A DNA stretch of 56,939 nt from IMG/VR virus record IMGVR_UViG_3300023179_000127, positions 1-56,939 of that record. One strand, 5' to 3'. A model generated the notes under the pieces. The model did no database searches. It was not told the DNA's origin and saw only the letters and a list, made by a program, of their open reading frames with translations. Both the position numbers and the translations under genes were made by a program. Position 1 is the first letter of the stretch, and each line of letters starts with the position of its first letter. Of this stretch, positions 27,027 to 35,538 are shown one piece after another. The DNA is from a virus.

Positions 27027-30000
27027 TTATTGTATGGTATGTTACTACCGCTCAAAAATAGGCGCAATCCTTTTGTTAATTCATAAGCAATAAGACTTTG
27101 CATAATGCCACTGTCTTTAGACCATGCATCAAATGAACTGTTGTAAAAATTGAGTGTGTTTCTAGGATTTGCCCAATCTATTACATTTCCATATACTTCA
27201 TTAGGCGAGTACTGCTTGTATCTGTAGAATTTATAAAAGTTTCTTATTTTTGCGCCTGAAATATCAGGAGATGTGACTAATCCCCATCCCCAGTCATCAT
27301 TCCATCCAGACAACGCTACAATCTGCCCGTAGGGGAATGTAGATATTGCTGGTACATTTACAAGCTTAAATTTGTCAGTGAATAACTCTCTGGCTATAAT
27401 AGGTTCTCCTGTTTTTACTGTTCCTGACAGCACATTGATCTCTGTACCTAGGTTCTTACCATAAGGTGAAAGGCTTGTATATGTTTGTTTTATATCAAAA
27501 TCTTCATTAAATTGGTTCTTCTCGCCCCATAATCTCTTGTGATTTATGGAGCATAAATCTACTACTCTTCTAAGTTCTGGTGGTAGAGGTAAGCTGTATG
27601 CTTCTGTGTTAATAGAAAATTCATCACAATAAGATTGTAATTGTGCAATCCCGACACGGTCTATATCAGCATGAGCATCTGTAAAATTGGCTATTTTTGC
27701 ATATGATGCTCTTCCTAATGTATTAGGTGTAGAGCTTAACGTGCCAAGAGTTGAGCCTATGAAAGTATCAAACAACACTTTTTTATCTAATAAAATGTTT
27801 TGATATACTAGCTGTCTGTAGAAATCTAATGAATCAAAATCTTCGTTTTTGGCAATGATGCTGTATTGACCGGACAGAGGTAAAATATTAAACAAATTAG
27901 ATTTACCAGAAACAACTCGTGTCAAGGTAGATTTAGTCATGTATTTGTTCACCCATCTTTGTCCTATAAAATCACCTAACCCGACGTATGAATTTTCTTG
28001 CCATGCTGATGTTACATGAGTTGGAGTGCCAGATACCGCATACAGATCACTAATGTTATAAAATGAAACATTAGGGGGTGGAGGGTAAGTTGCATCAATT
28101 AAATAAATTTTCGCATCAGATGAATTTACTACCCATATATAATCTCCAGTATCACCTGCAATGGCACCTATGCTCTGTTGATAGCTTGTTTGATTTGTAC
28201 CAGACCCACCAGGGTAGTAGGTGACTTCATTTGTGAGTCTGTCTACACGCACCACTGTTTCGCGGTCATGAAATGTCCATAGATTTTGAAACCCATCTAC
28301 AGCTAAATTGCCTATGCCTCTGAATCCGCTTATAGGATATCCATTGAGCAGGTTTAAATCACTATCAAATTTGTACAGGTAATCATTTTTGCTAGATAAG
28401 TCTGGGTGTTCTGTTGTGTATAAATTAATAGCTGACACCCAAATAAATGACTCTCGATCAACTAATATTTCAACTGGTTGATGCATCCAAGGCAAGTAAT
28501 AAGAGCTCAGTTGTTTGCCATCAGTGTTATATTTAATAATAGCATTAACAACTGGGTGGCTGTATGCAACATACAGATTATCAAGTCGGTCTGTATCTAA
28601 CCCTGCGGGCATTAGCAAATTGTCTCCAGCAAAACCACTCAAAATAGGAACATTGTACATGTCACTACTAGATGCAAGAGGTACATTAGTCACATCAGGT
28701 AAAGCTATGGTTTTTACATAACCGCTACGCGCATCTAATTTTATGCAAGATACACTATCAAACAGCGCTACCCACAAATCATTTTTGCTGTTCAGTGCCA
28801 TGCTTCCTGGGGCAGCACTTCCAAGCTCTTCTGATCGGTAGTCAACATTTCTAATTACGTCGCGTTGCAAAAATTCATTATAAAATGCTGTAGGCATTGC
28901 AGATAATGAAAAAGAAGAAAGATGAGATCCTTGCACACTTATTTTAACTAATTGATCTTTTGAACCATCTGCAAACCATGTTTGGTAATCTTGCGCGCCG
29001 TCTTCACCCTTTGGAACAACTTGTATAGAATAAATGTCGCTTAAATTGCCCAAGTTAAATGCTTTTTGTTGAGCAGAATAAGATACATTGAGAGTGCCTC
29101 CTGTGAAATCAAAATAAAATTGTCTAAAAAATCTTATGACTTGTGTGTTGTTTGGAGCAGCTATCCACCCTAGCAAGCAGTCAGATGGAAAGTTTTTAGG
29201 GTCTTTAACTAAAATGGATGCAGTTAGTCTACAATTTAATGAAGTTTCTTTAGGTACCAAGTATCCTTTGTAAAAGCTTCCTAATGATCTAGGAATGTCA
29301 GGGTCAAAATCATCATAAAATACTACATTTTTTATTGGCTCGTAAATGTTTTCAGCTACTTCTTTTACCACACCCACATCTAACAATGTGTATTTTTGTT
29401 CAGAAGAAAGAACACTTAATGTAGTGTAAACTGTATCAAAACTTTCAGGTAACTCTTCTACAATTCTATTAGCATCTTTTCTTATGTGAATAGGTGGGTA
29501 ATTTTTTGTTGTGAAATTTAAAATATCTTTTAAGCGCACTGTGAACGGAATAGCAGTATTTTGAAAGCTTATTTCAGGTATGTAGAATGAGCTTAATCTC
29601 AAATCGCCCTCACCGTCAATACCGTTGGTTGATATAGATAATGAAGAAGCAGGACTGTGTCTTACTTTTACTATAGGAAATGCTGCAGGGCTAGTATTAG
29701 AATAACTGTAAGGCGCTTCATTAGCGTTTATGTATTGGTTGTTGTAAATTGTGAATTTATCTATAACTTTATTTGAATCTAATGTAGCAAATACTATTAC
29801 CGGCAAAGATCTAGCTGTAAATGCTTTGGGTTTGTCATCTGTGTAATAAAATACAGCAGTAGCAGAACTACCAATAACAAAGCTGTTCTCTGTTTCAGGG
29901 GTGCACATTAATACATCACCTGCAGAAATATAACCGTACAGTAAATCGTCTTTTGCAGATAATCTGTCAACAATTATATACTGCTCGGTGTTGGTATCTA

Positions 30001-30598
30001 AAAATTTTCTTCTTTCATAAAATCTGCTCAGTGATTTTAAATGTGCCCATTTATCATTGTAGTATTCTTCAACGTTAGCATAATCGGCGGCTGCACCAGA
30101 TGCATAAAGATTGACTGTGTATCCATATGCACTTAAATAATGAGTCTGTTGCCAGCTTCTGTACATTACAAGAACAATGGGGTCACTTAAACTACTTGCA
30201 GGAATATCGTATACAAATTTTTGTGTTGATACAAAACCTATGCCGTCAGGTACATAGTTTTTGATATTGATAGTAGGTATATACAGGCTTCTGTATGGGT
30301 TGTTTTTATTATCAAAAACGGTAAATCCTACTTTATACTCACCTGGCCACCTGTACCAGTGTGTGGGTGATATTTCAGTGGATGTCTCACCATCACCAAA
30401 ATCCCACAACACAGTTTTGTTAGATATAACCATGCCAGATAGAGCAGGTATGTTGCCAAGATCAGGGATGAATGTTAGTGGTGTTTGTGGAAAAGAGTAG
30501 CTTGATGTGGCGTAATTACCAGTAAAGTTCTTGACACTAAAATATACATAAGCGAAGTTAGGCTTTGTCGCGTATTTTGCCTCAGCTAATACTGCCAT
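27023..30598 (-). CDS. Large baseplate protein with PKD and NHL-like domains (gp7 position)
   Basis: 1191 residues. A PKD domain lies at about 40-115 (VLWDFGDGETSTEISPTHWYRWPGEYKVGFTVFD). From about 600 to 860 there are NHL-like blades (DLWVALFDSVSCIKLDARSG, DNLYVAYSHPVVNAIIKYNTDG, FIWVSAINLYT, FQNLWTFHDRETVVRVD, DYIWVVNSSDAKIYLID). The last 250 residues form a separate domain with WGWGLVTSPD. It follows the gp6-like gene by 1 nt with a GGAG ribosome site, the place where T4 has the wedge protein gp7 (also over 1000 residues). A wedge or wedge-attached role is likely from position and size; homology to gp7 cannot be shown by eye. Confidence 0.62.
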   Translation of the reverse strand: MAVLAEAKYATKPNFAYVYFSVKNFTGNYATSSYSFPQTPLTFIPDLGNIPALSGMVISNKTVLWDFGDGETSTEISPTHWYRWPGEYKVGFTVFDNKNNPYRSLYIPTINIKNYVPDGIGFVSTQKFVYDIPASSLSDPIVLVMYRSWQQTHYLSAYGYTVNLYASGAAADYANVEEYYNDKWAHLKSLSRFYERRKFLDTNTEQYIIVDRLSAKDDLLYGYISAGDVLMCTPETENSFVIGSSATAVFYYTDDKPKAFTARSLPVIVFATLDSNKVIDKFTIYNNQYINANEAPYSYSNTSPAAFPIVKVRHSPASSLSISTNGIDGEGDLRLSSFYIPEISFQNTAIPFTVRLKDILNFTTKNYPPIHIRKDANRIVEELPESFDTVYTTLSVLSSEQKYTLLDVGVVKEVAENIYEPIKNVVFYDDFDPDIPRSLGSFYKGYLVPKETSLNCRLTASILVKDPKNFPSDCLLGWIAAPNNTQVIRFFRQFYFDFTGGTLNVSYSAQQKAFNLGNLSDIYSIQVVPKGEDGAQDYQTWFADGSKDQLVKISVQGSHLSSFSLSAMPTAFYNEFLQRDVIRNVDYRSEELGSAAPGSMALNSKNDLWVALFDSVSCIKLDARSGYVKTIALPDVTNVPLASSSDMYNVPILSGFAGDNLLMPAGLDTDRLDNLYVAYSHPVVNAIIKYNTDGKQLSSYYLPWMHQPVEILVDRESFIWVSAINLYTTEHPDLSSKNDYLYKFDSDLNLLNGYPISGFRGIGNLAVDGFQNLWTFHDRETVVRVDRLTNEVTYYPGGSGTNQTSYQQSIGAIAGDTGDYIWVVNSSDAKIYLIDATYPPPPNVSFYNISDLYAVSGTPTHVTSAWQENSYVGLGDFIGQRWVNKYMTKSTLTRVVSGKSNLFNILPLSGQYSIIAKNEDFDSLDFYRQLVYQNILLDKKVLFDTFIGSTLGTLSSTPNTLGRASYAKIANFTDAHADIDRVGIAQLQSYCDEFSINTEAYSLPLPPELRRVVDLCSINHKRLWGEKNQFNEDFDIKQTYTSLSPYGKNLGTEINVLSGTVKTGEPIIARELFTDKFKLVNVPAISTFPYGQIVALSGWNDDWGWGLVTSPDISGAKIRNFYKFYRYKQYSPNEVYGNVIDWANPRNTLNFYNSSFDAWSKDSGIMQSLIAYELTKGLRLFLSGSNIPYNN

Positions 30599-30599
30599 A

Positions 30600-32459
30600 T
30601 TAATACTCCGAAGGTACTACTTGCTGTAATGAAGGTGTTACTACTGATATTTTGTTTACAAACTCAAGAACATTGTGAATGTAAGGAAATTTAAAATAAG
30701 GCAGTTGTGTGTTCTGTGATACAATTGTAATGTCTGCTTCAGGATATATTGGATTGTATACAAGAAGGCTTATGCCAGGTGTTGATATGATTGTATCACC
30801 TATTTTTCTCTTGGTATTAATGTCTTTTACCCCTTCAATAGATAAGATAGCGTTTGTCAGATCAGTTATCTTGATAACTGAACCTAAATTGTCTCGGGTT
30901 GTAGAAAAATAGTTTTTCAAAATATTATATACAGAATTTTGAATTGATTGTGCATTTCTTTTTGCAAAGACATCTCTTGTAATTTCAAGATAACTTGTTT
31001 CAGCAATTGCTGAGTTAAGAGACTCACCTGGGCTTCTAATACCGAAATCTACTGCTACATACACTGGGTCATTAATTACAACTTCTGCAGTGGCAAGCTT
31101 TATGGGCTGTACATCGTTAATAATAAGTTGTTTTAATGCGCTGTTTAAATAATTGGTGCGTGTCACATAGCTTGTAAGTTTTTCTAATCTAGGCACTGCA
31201 TAAACGTAAATGTTGTTGAAATTGCATGAATCAGCAAACTTTACTTGATTGTACAGTACTCTTGATTCAAGAGTGGGGTTATTAACCCCCAAATCGAAAT
31301 AATACTTCATATGGCCTGTTAAGTAGTCCCAGTTGTTGACAACTTTTACTGATGCAAGAAGATTGTTATAATTTTTGTTAATATAATTTTCAAAGTCATT
31401 AACTGTTATGAGACGATACTGGCTTCGGAATGTATTTGATGCATTTGCTTTAATGTTTTGAACGCTTTCACGAGTGATAAATGGAGTTGAAGGATCTGAG
31501 TTTGAGAATGTAAGAGCAGGTATTAATTCAGCGGGTAATAAATTTAAGTCTGTAGCAACTGTGTCAGTTAATATGCTTTCAGCGCGCGGGGTTCTGTAGT
31601 AAAACAGTGTGTTGTTGTTTAAAACACCAGGGCCTACTTCACCTGCTGATCCATCAGTTCTTAAATAGTAGACAGCAACGCTATCACCAGCACTTAATTT
31701 TTTACCATTTATTCCATTGCCAAATTTTATTTCATACCTTTCATCTTCATTCATGCGTATTTCATATTTTTTAGAATTGCTTCTCTCGAGGTACAAGGAT
31801 TCTGTTGGTGTCCATTTCTCCCATACTGGGTTAACCACTGTGTTGTCTTTAACATATACGTCAATATTAAAATGATCTATTACTATGTTTTTGCCATTGT
31901 TATCAACAATAGTGAGTGTCAATGCTTCAAACGGATTGCCAATTGCAGTATATGTCGGGTATTCGTTAACAGAGCCTTGAAATAACACGTTTTCATCTTG
32001 TAATGATGCTAAAGTTTCAAAATCATTTGTAAGTTTAGAAAATGTTGTATCTTTTGTGAAAGTATAATTAATACCGTTAAGTGTGAAATAAGAATATCTA
32101 GGTATAGTATAAATGCCGGCAGGAAGAATATTATTAGATGTTGCTTTGAATGGCAAGATTGCAGATTGATATCCTACTGGTTTGTAGTTTATGAGTTTAA
32201 CAATCTTGTTTATGTTTTCATACAATTGCGCAGTTGTAAAGGTGCTTTCAGAGCTAGTTTGATTCAAATAAAACAACAACACATGGTATGCATAAGCGAT
32301 TATATCAATAAATGCTGAGATGTTACTGCCTTCAAAATTTTGATCAGTAAAAACTTTTGTATCATTAAGTCTTTTGACAATAAGACTTTTTAAGCTAAGC
32401 GCATCAAATGCAGCGTAAGCATCAGCAGCCAAACTATAATCGTTAAATTTTTGTGCCAT
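30600..32459 (-). CDS. 6: Baseplate wedge protein, gp6-like
   Basis: 619 residues, near T4 gp6 (660). The N-terminus (LKSLIVKRLNDTKVFTDQNFEGSNISAFIDIIAYAYHVLLFYLNQ) and the C-terminal half (ESVQNIKANASNTFRSQYRLITVNDFENYI; later VYNILKNYFSTTRDNLGSVIKITDLTNAILSIEGVKDI) fit the baseplate J/gp6 family. In T4, gp6 forms the ring that links wedges and drives the dome-to-star change. The gene follows the gp25-like gene with stop and start 2 nt apart (TAATTATG) and no clear SD, implying translational coupling. The gp25-gp6 order is typical of contractile tails. Confidence 0.85.
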   Translation of the reverse strand: MAQKFNDYSLAADAYAAFDALSLKSLIVKRLNDTKVFTDQNFEGSNISAFIDIIAYAYHVLLFYLNQTSSESTFTTAQLYENINKIVKLINYKPVGYQSAILPFKATSNNILPAGIYTIPRYSYFTLNGINYTFTKDTTFSKLTNDFETLASLQDENVLFQGSVNEYPTYTAIGNPFEALTLTIVDNNGKNIVIDHFNIDVYVKDNTVVNPVWEKWTPTESLYLERSNSKKYEIRMNEDERYEIKFGNGINGKKLSAGDSVAVYYLRTDGSAGEVGPGVLNNNTLFYYRTPRAESILTDTVATDLNLLPAELIPALTFSNSDPSTPFITRESVQNIKANASNTFRSQYRLITVNDFENYINKNYNNLLASVKVVNNWDYLTGHMKYYFDLGVNNPTLESRVLYNQVKFADSCNFNNIYVYAVPRLEKLTSYVTRTNYLNSALKQLIINDVQPIKLATAEVVINDPVYVAVDFGIRSPGESLNSAIAETSYLEITRDVFAKRNAQSIQNSVYNILKNYFSTTRDNLGSVIKITDLTNAILSIEGVKDINTKRKIGDTIISTPGISLLVYNPIYPEADITIVSQNTQLPYFKFPYIHNVLEFVNKISVVTPSLQQVVPSEY

Positions 32460-32461
32460 AA

Positions 32462-32950
32462 TTATTCAGTTGAAACATAGTAAAATCCAGAATTACTTAA
32501 TGTGCCTGTGAGTTTAATCACAGCTCCTTTCAATTTAGGCAGCTTCAAAAACATGTTAATGGTGTATTGATGATTGTCTTCATCCATGATTACCTGTATT
32601 CGTTCTACTTCGACTCTAGGTTCCCATGCTGTTATGGCTTTATATATCTCAGTACCGACTAAATTTGCGTTCACTGCATTCATGGGTGTGAACAAATATT
32701 GCATTATATTACAACCGAAATACGGGTTGAGGATTTTTTGGCCAGGAACTGTTGTTAATATGTTATAAATAGAATTGCGTATTGCAGCGTAATCTTTGTC
32801 AATCTTTAAATCTTTAATGGTTTTCTTTTTAAATAAACCTTCGCCTTTTGCATAATCTAGAGATAAATCAACGGCAAGATCGGAATATGTATATTCTGGT
32901 TCTAATGTAGATTGTTCTTTGCGAAGAGTTGTAAGATTAACATTTGCCAC
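32462..32950 (-). CDS. 25: Baseplate wedge protein, gp25-like
   Basis: 162 residues. Contains the gp25/GPW core: IRNSIYNILTTVPGQKILNPYFGCNIMQYLF (about 58-87), followed by ITAWEPRVEVERIQV and a terminal beta-hairpin. In contractile tails gp25 joins wedge to sheath and starts sheath assembly. The start is GTG at 32950-32948; no in-frame ATG lies near. A perfect TATAAATA stands 5 nt before this GTG, with no SD between, so initiation may be leaderless. It heads the operon gp25-gp6-27023. Confidence 0.88.
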   Translation of the reverse strand: MANVNLTTLRKEQSTLEPEYTYSDLAVDLSLDYAKGEGLFKKKTIKDLKIDKDYAAIRNSIYNILTTVPGQKILNPYFGCNIMQYLFTPMNAVNANLVGTEIYKAITAWEPRVEVERIQVIMDEDNHQYTINMFLKLPKLKGAVIKLTGTLSNSGFYYVSTE

Positions 32951-32955
32951 AAAAA

Positions 32956-32963
32956 TATTTATA
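32956..32963 (-). promoter_or_regulatory. Perfect late-promoter motif TATAAATA
   Basis: Exact T4 late -10 element, 5 nt (TTTTT) before the GTG start of the gp25-like gene. Confidence 0.75.
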
Positions 32964-32992
32964 GAAATACCTATATTATGAAACGGAGACCA

Positions 32993-32999
32993 TTAAATA
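32993..32999 (+). promoter_or_regulatory. Late-promoter-like motif ATTAAATA
   Basis: TTAAATA followed by the 6-nt spacer ATTTTA and the ATG at 33006. It is divergent from the gp25 promoter about 30 nt away. Confidence 0.55.
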
Positions 33000-33005
33000 A
33001 TTTTA

Positions 33006-33611
33006 ATGAATAGTAGGTTTTTGTCTTTATATGAATCTGCCATGGGGCGTTACCAGCATGGTGGTTTTTTAGTAGCGGATTTAGTAGAATTCACAGAAGG
33101 AGCATTAAAAGATCGTTTTTTTGAGGGTCAGCCTGAAAATATTAAAGAAATGGTAAAATCTTTTATTGAATGTGGTTTAAATCTGCGTGTAAAGTCTATC
33201 AAGTCGACTTTTCCTGCTGTAGGTGGTGCAGGTAACCCGGATTACAATGGTTTTAGTTTTGCAGTAGAAGTAACAAAAGAGCTTGCTCCGGGTCTTTACA
33301 GCCCTGATGTCATTGTAGTACCTGCTAATCTCTTGAAGATAAGAGACACTGGTGCAAATTTGGCTCCTGTTCCTGCTTCTTTAGTACGTGACGATAAATC
33401 ACACATTAAGCCTAAGGAAGTTGAAAATGGTGAGCAGGGTACCCAATATTTAAAGCCTGAAGATCAGACCAAGCTTTCAGATCATGGCAAAGGCAAGCAT
33501 GTTAAAGGCGATAGAGAATTGCTTAATAAAAATGTAAAGATTCCTGCTAAGACAGTTGAGGGTCAGAAAGATCCTGCAAAATATACTGCTAAATATTTAC
33601 CTTCTAGGTAA
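33006..33611 (+). CDS. Hypothetical protein, 201 aa
   Basis: A plus-strand gene inserted between minus-strand baseplate and replication genes. The N-terminus (FLSLYESAMGRYQHGGFLVADLVEF) and the segment MVKSFIECGLNLRVKSIKSTFP look like a folded domain; the last 80 residues are Lys/Pro/Glu-rich and probably disordered (HIKPKEVENGEQGTQYLKPEDQ; HGKGKHVKGDRELL). No family is recognised. Its late-promoter-like motif suggests late expression and perhaps a virion or assembly role. Its stop overlaps the end of the convergent clamp-loader gene by 8 nt. Confidence 0.75.
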   Translation: MNSRFLSLYESAMGRYQHGGFLVADLVEFTEGALKDRFFEGQPENIKEMVKSFIECGLNLRVKSIKSTFPAVGGAGNPDYNGFSFAVEVTKELAPGLYSPDVIVVPANLLKIRDTGANLAPVPASLVRDDKSHIKPKEVENGEQGTQYLKPEDQTKLSDHGKGKHVKGDRELLNKNVKIPAKTVEGQKDPAKYTAKYLPSR

Positions 33612-34536
33612 TATTTTTGTAAGCTAGCGAAATAAAGCAACTGTAACAATTTATTTCTTGATCTACTACAAATGCACTTCTGTACAGGTATTCAGAGATA
33701 ATTAGCAAATAAATTCTCTTGAGCTCATTGTCTGATATATTTTTATCTGCATAATTGAACATGTTGCGCAATAGAGAGATATAATCTGCGTTAAAATGCG
33801 ATTCATTTTCAATTAAAGCTTTGCGTATTTGTGATAAATTTTTATCTTTTATAGCAGCAAAAATGAGTTGTATTGTATCGTTGCAATTATTTTCTGGTAG
33901 CATTAGCTTGCCGGTGGCAGAATGTTTCTGTAATTCGTTAATACATTTTCTCAGGTCTGGATAATTAGATTTGACAAATTCAATTAGTTTAGTTTTTTGT
34001 GAATCGTTTATTTCAATCTTTTCTGTCTTGAGAATTTCGGCACATCTCTTGATAACACCTTCAATTGGTGGTGTCAGGTCTAGAGACTGGCAACGACTTT
34101 GCAATGCTGAGATAACCCGGTATTTGTAGTTTGCAGTTAAAATAAACCTTGTTATTTTAGCAAATTCTTCCATAGTATTACGAAGCGCGCGCTGAGCGTC
34201 TAATGACAGCCCGTCAGTTTCGTCAAGAATTATTACTTTAATAGCGCCATCAATGCTTTGTGTCTGTGCAAAGTTTGTTACTTTGGTTCTAATAGTATCA
34301 ATACCATTTTCATCGCTAGCGTTAATGTAAAGGTACTGGCATTTTAAAATGTCATTTACAATAATTTTTGCTAATGTGGTTTTACCTAAACCGGGTGTCC
34401 CAAGGAACAATAAATTCGGTATTTCTTTTTTATCTTTAAAAGACTCAATGATGCTTTTGTTAGATTCAAGTATAACAAAAGATTTTAGATCTTTGGGTCG
34501 GTATTTTTCTACCCACAAATTATTAAAGTTAAGCAT
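33604..34536 (-). CDS. 44: Sliding-clamp loader large subunit, gp44-like
   Basis: 310 residues, close to T4 gp44 (319). AAA+ clamp-loader motifs: LWVEKYRPKDL at the start, Walker A GTPGLGKT (46-53), Walker B VIILDET (101-107), sensor-1 LTAN (133-136) and the SRC arginine-finger motif (147-149). It loads the DNA polymerase clamp on primed DNA, together with a small subunit (gp62) not present in the window. The ATG overlaps the dUTPase stop (TAATG), so the two are translationally coupled and probably expressed early or mid-infection. Confidence 0.93.
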   Translation of the reverse strand: MLNFNNLWVEKYRPKDLKSFVILESNKSIIESFKDKKEIPNLLFLGTPGLGKTTLAKIIVNDILKCQYLYINASDENGIDTIRTKVTNFAQTQSIDGAIKVIILDETDGLSLDAQRALRNTMEEFAKITRFILTANYKYRVISALQSRCQSLDLTPPIEGVIKRCAEILKTEKIEINDSQKTKLIEFVKSNYPDLRKCINELQKHSATGKLMLPENNCNDTIQLIFAAIKDKNLSQIRKALIENESHFNADYISLLRNMFNYADKNISDNELKRIYLLIISEYLYRSAFVVDQEINCYSCFISLAYKNIT

Positions 34537-35000
34537 TATTTACCGGAAGAACCAAAGCCCTTCTCGCCTCGAGATGACTGTGTAGTAACACCCCATGCAA
34601 CATCCATATGTATGTTGAGATACACTACAAACTGTGCAATTCTATCACCAGCTTTAATATTATAATCAGTATCAGTCAAATTATAGAGCTTAACCCCGGC
34701 ATCGCCCCTGTAACCGCAGTCTATGATACCGGGATGCGCTAGAATTCCGTGCTTGAAGCCTAATCCGCTTCTAGATTCAACTTTAACCCAGTACCCTTCT
34801 GGTATATCAGCAAACTTTAAGCCTACCGGTACAACATTGCTTGAGCGTGCAGGTATGACAGCATCAGCAACAGAATAAATATCATAACCAGTATCAGACT
34901 CATGGTTTTTAGTAGGTAATTTGGCTAAATCATGCGTTTTTTCAAATTTAAGCACAGGCATGAACTGAATATTAGGATCTACATCATTTACACGTTGCAT
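34536..35000 (-). CDS. dut: dUTP diphosphatase (dUTPase)
   Basis: 154 residues from ATG at 35000. All five motifs of trimeric dUTPases are present: SDTGYDIYS (35-43), ESRSGLGF (75-82), GIIDCGYRGDAGVKLYN (91-107), GDRIAQFVV (118-126) and RGEKGFGSSG (144-153). It hydrolyses dUTP to dUMP, keeping uracil out of DNA and feeding dTMP synthesis. The frame is open upstream to a TTG at 35033, but the ATG is preferred because a TATAATA motif lies 5 nt before it, the spacing seen before other genes. It is coupled to the clamp-loader gene. Confidence 0.94.
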   Translation of the reverse strand: MQRVNDVDPNIQFMPVLKFEKTHDLAKLPTKNHESDTGYDIYSVADAVIPARSSNVVPVGLKFADIPEGYWVKVESRSGLGFKHGILAHPGIIDCGYRGDAGVKLYNLTDTDYNIKAGDRIAQFVVYLNIHMDVAWGVTTQSSRGEKGFGSSGK

Positions 35001-35005
35001 AACGT

Positions 35006-35012
35006 TATTATA
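35006..35012 (-). promoter_or_regulatory. -10-like motif TATAATA before dUTPase
   Basis: TATAATA on the minus strand, 5 nt (ACGTT) before the dUTPase ATG. It is closer to a host sigma-70 -10 box than the TAAATA motifs, fitting an earlier-expressed gene pair. Confidence 0.45.
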
Positions 35013-35040
35013 GTATATGTTTATAAAAATCAATATGTAA

Positions 35041-35047
35041 ATAAATA
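35041..35047 (+). promoter_or_regulatory. Late-promoter-like motif AATAAATA
   Basis: ATAAATA followed by the 5-nt spacer TATGT and the ATG at 35053. Confidence 0.6.
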
Positions 35048-35052
35048 TATGT

Positions 35053-35538
35053 ATGAGCGAAGAGCTTAATGAAATGGTAGGAGATCTACTGAATCAATTA
35101 GAAGATGCAAATAAAAAGGCTGTTGTTGCTAAGAAAGAAACTGATCCTCTTACAAAAGAAACTATGGAAAAGTTTGTAATTGAAAAGGCTGGCCGATTAG
35201 TAGAAGAAAGTTTAGAAGTTGTTAATAACATGAAAGATTTTGTGAGTTCAGCACCAGAATCTAGAGACATTTCATCGTTATCTGAATTAATTAATGCTAC
35301 TGCTTCAGCAATTGAAACACTTAATAAAATTATTGTTACTGAAAAGCGAAATGAAACTATTATTAAAGCTAAAACTATGGATATTGAATCAAGAAAAAAT
35401 TTAGCAGAAACTGCTCACAACACTAAATTGCTCGCTACAAGAGAAGAAGTGTTCAAAGCATTAATGGCTCAAGCTGTAGAAAACATGAATGCTATTGAAA
35501 CAAAAACGCAAGTTATAGAAGATAAAAAACAAGATTAA
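35053..35538 (+). CDS. All-helical protein, small-terminase (gp16) candidate
   Basis: 161 residues, almost entirely helical, with no Cys, Trp or Pro-rich segment. Residues of about 38-115 (FVIEKAGRLVEESLEVVNNMKDFV, then LSELINATASAIETLNKIIVTEKR) resemble the central coiled-coil region of T4-type small terminases, where two helices pack around a loop with a conserved acidic/prolyl segment; size also matches gp16 (164). The resemblance is by pattern only. The gene is 16 kb from the large terminase, unlike T4 where 16 and 17 adjoin. Other helical scaffold or chaperone roles are possible. It has a late-promoter-like motif, and its stop overlaps that of the convergent 611-residue gene. Confidence 0.6.
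   Translation: MSEELNEMVGDLLNQLEDANKKAVVAKKETDPLTKETMEKFVIEKAGRLVEESLEVVNNMKDFVSSAPESRDISSLSELINATASAIETLNKIIVTEKRNETIIKAKTMDIESRKNLAETAHNTKLLATREEVFKALMAQAVENMNAIETKTQVIEDKKQD

Noticed and set aside
35001-35033. TTG start for dUTPase, 11 codons upstream
   Set aside because: The extra residues (IFINIYYNNV) precede the conserved region, the TTG has no ribosome site, and the ATG has the standard promoter spacing.
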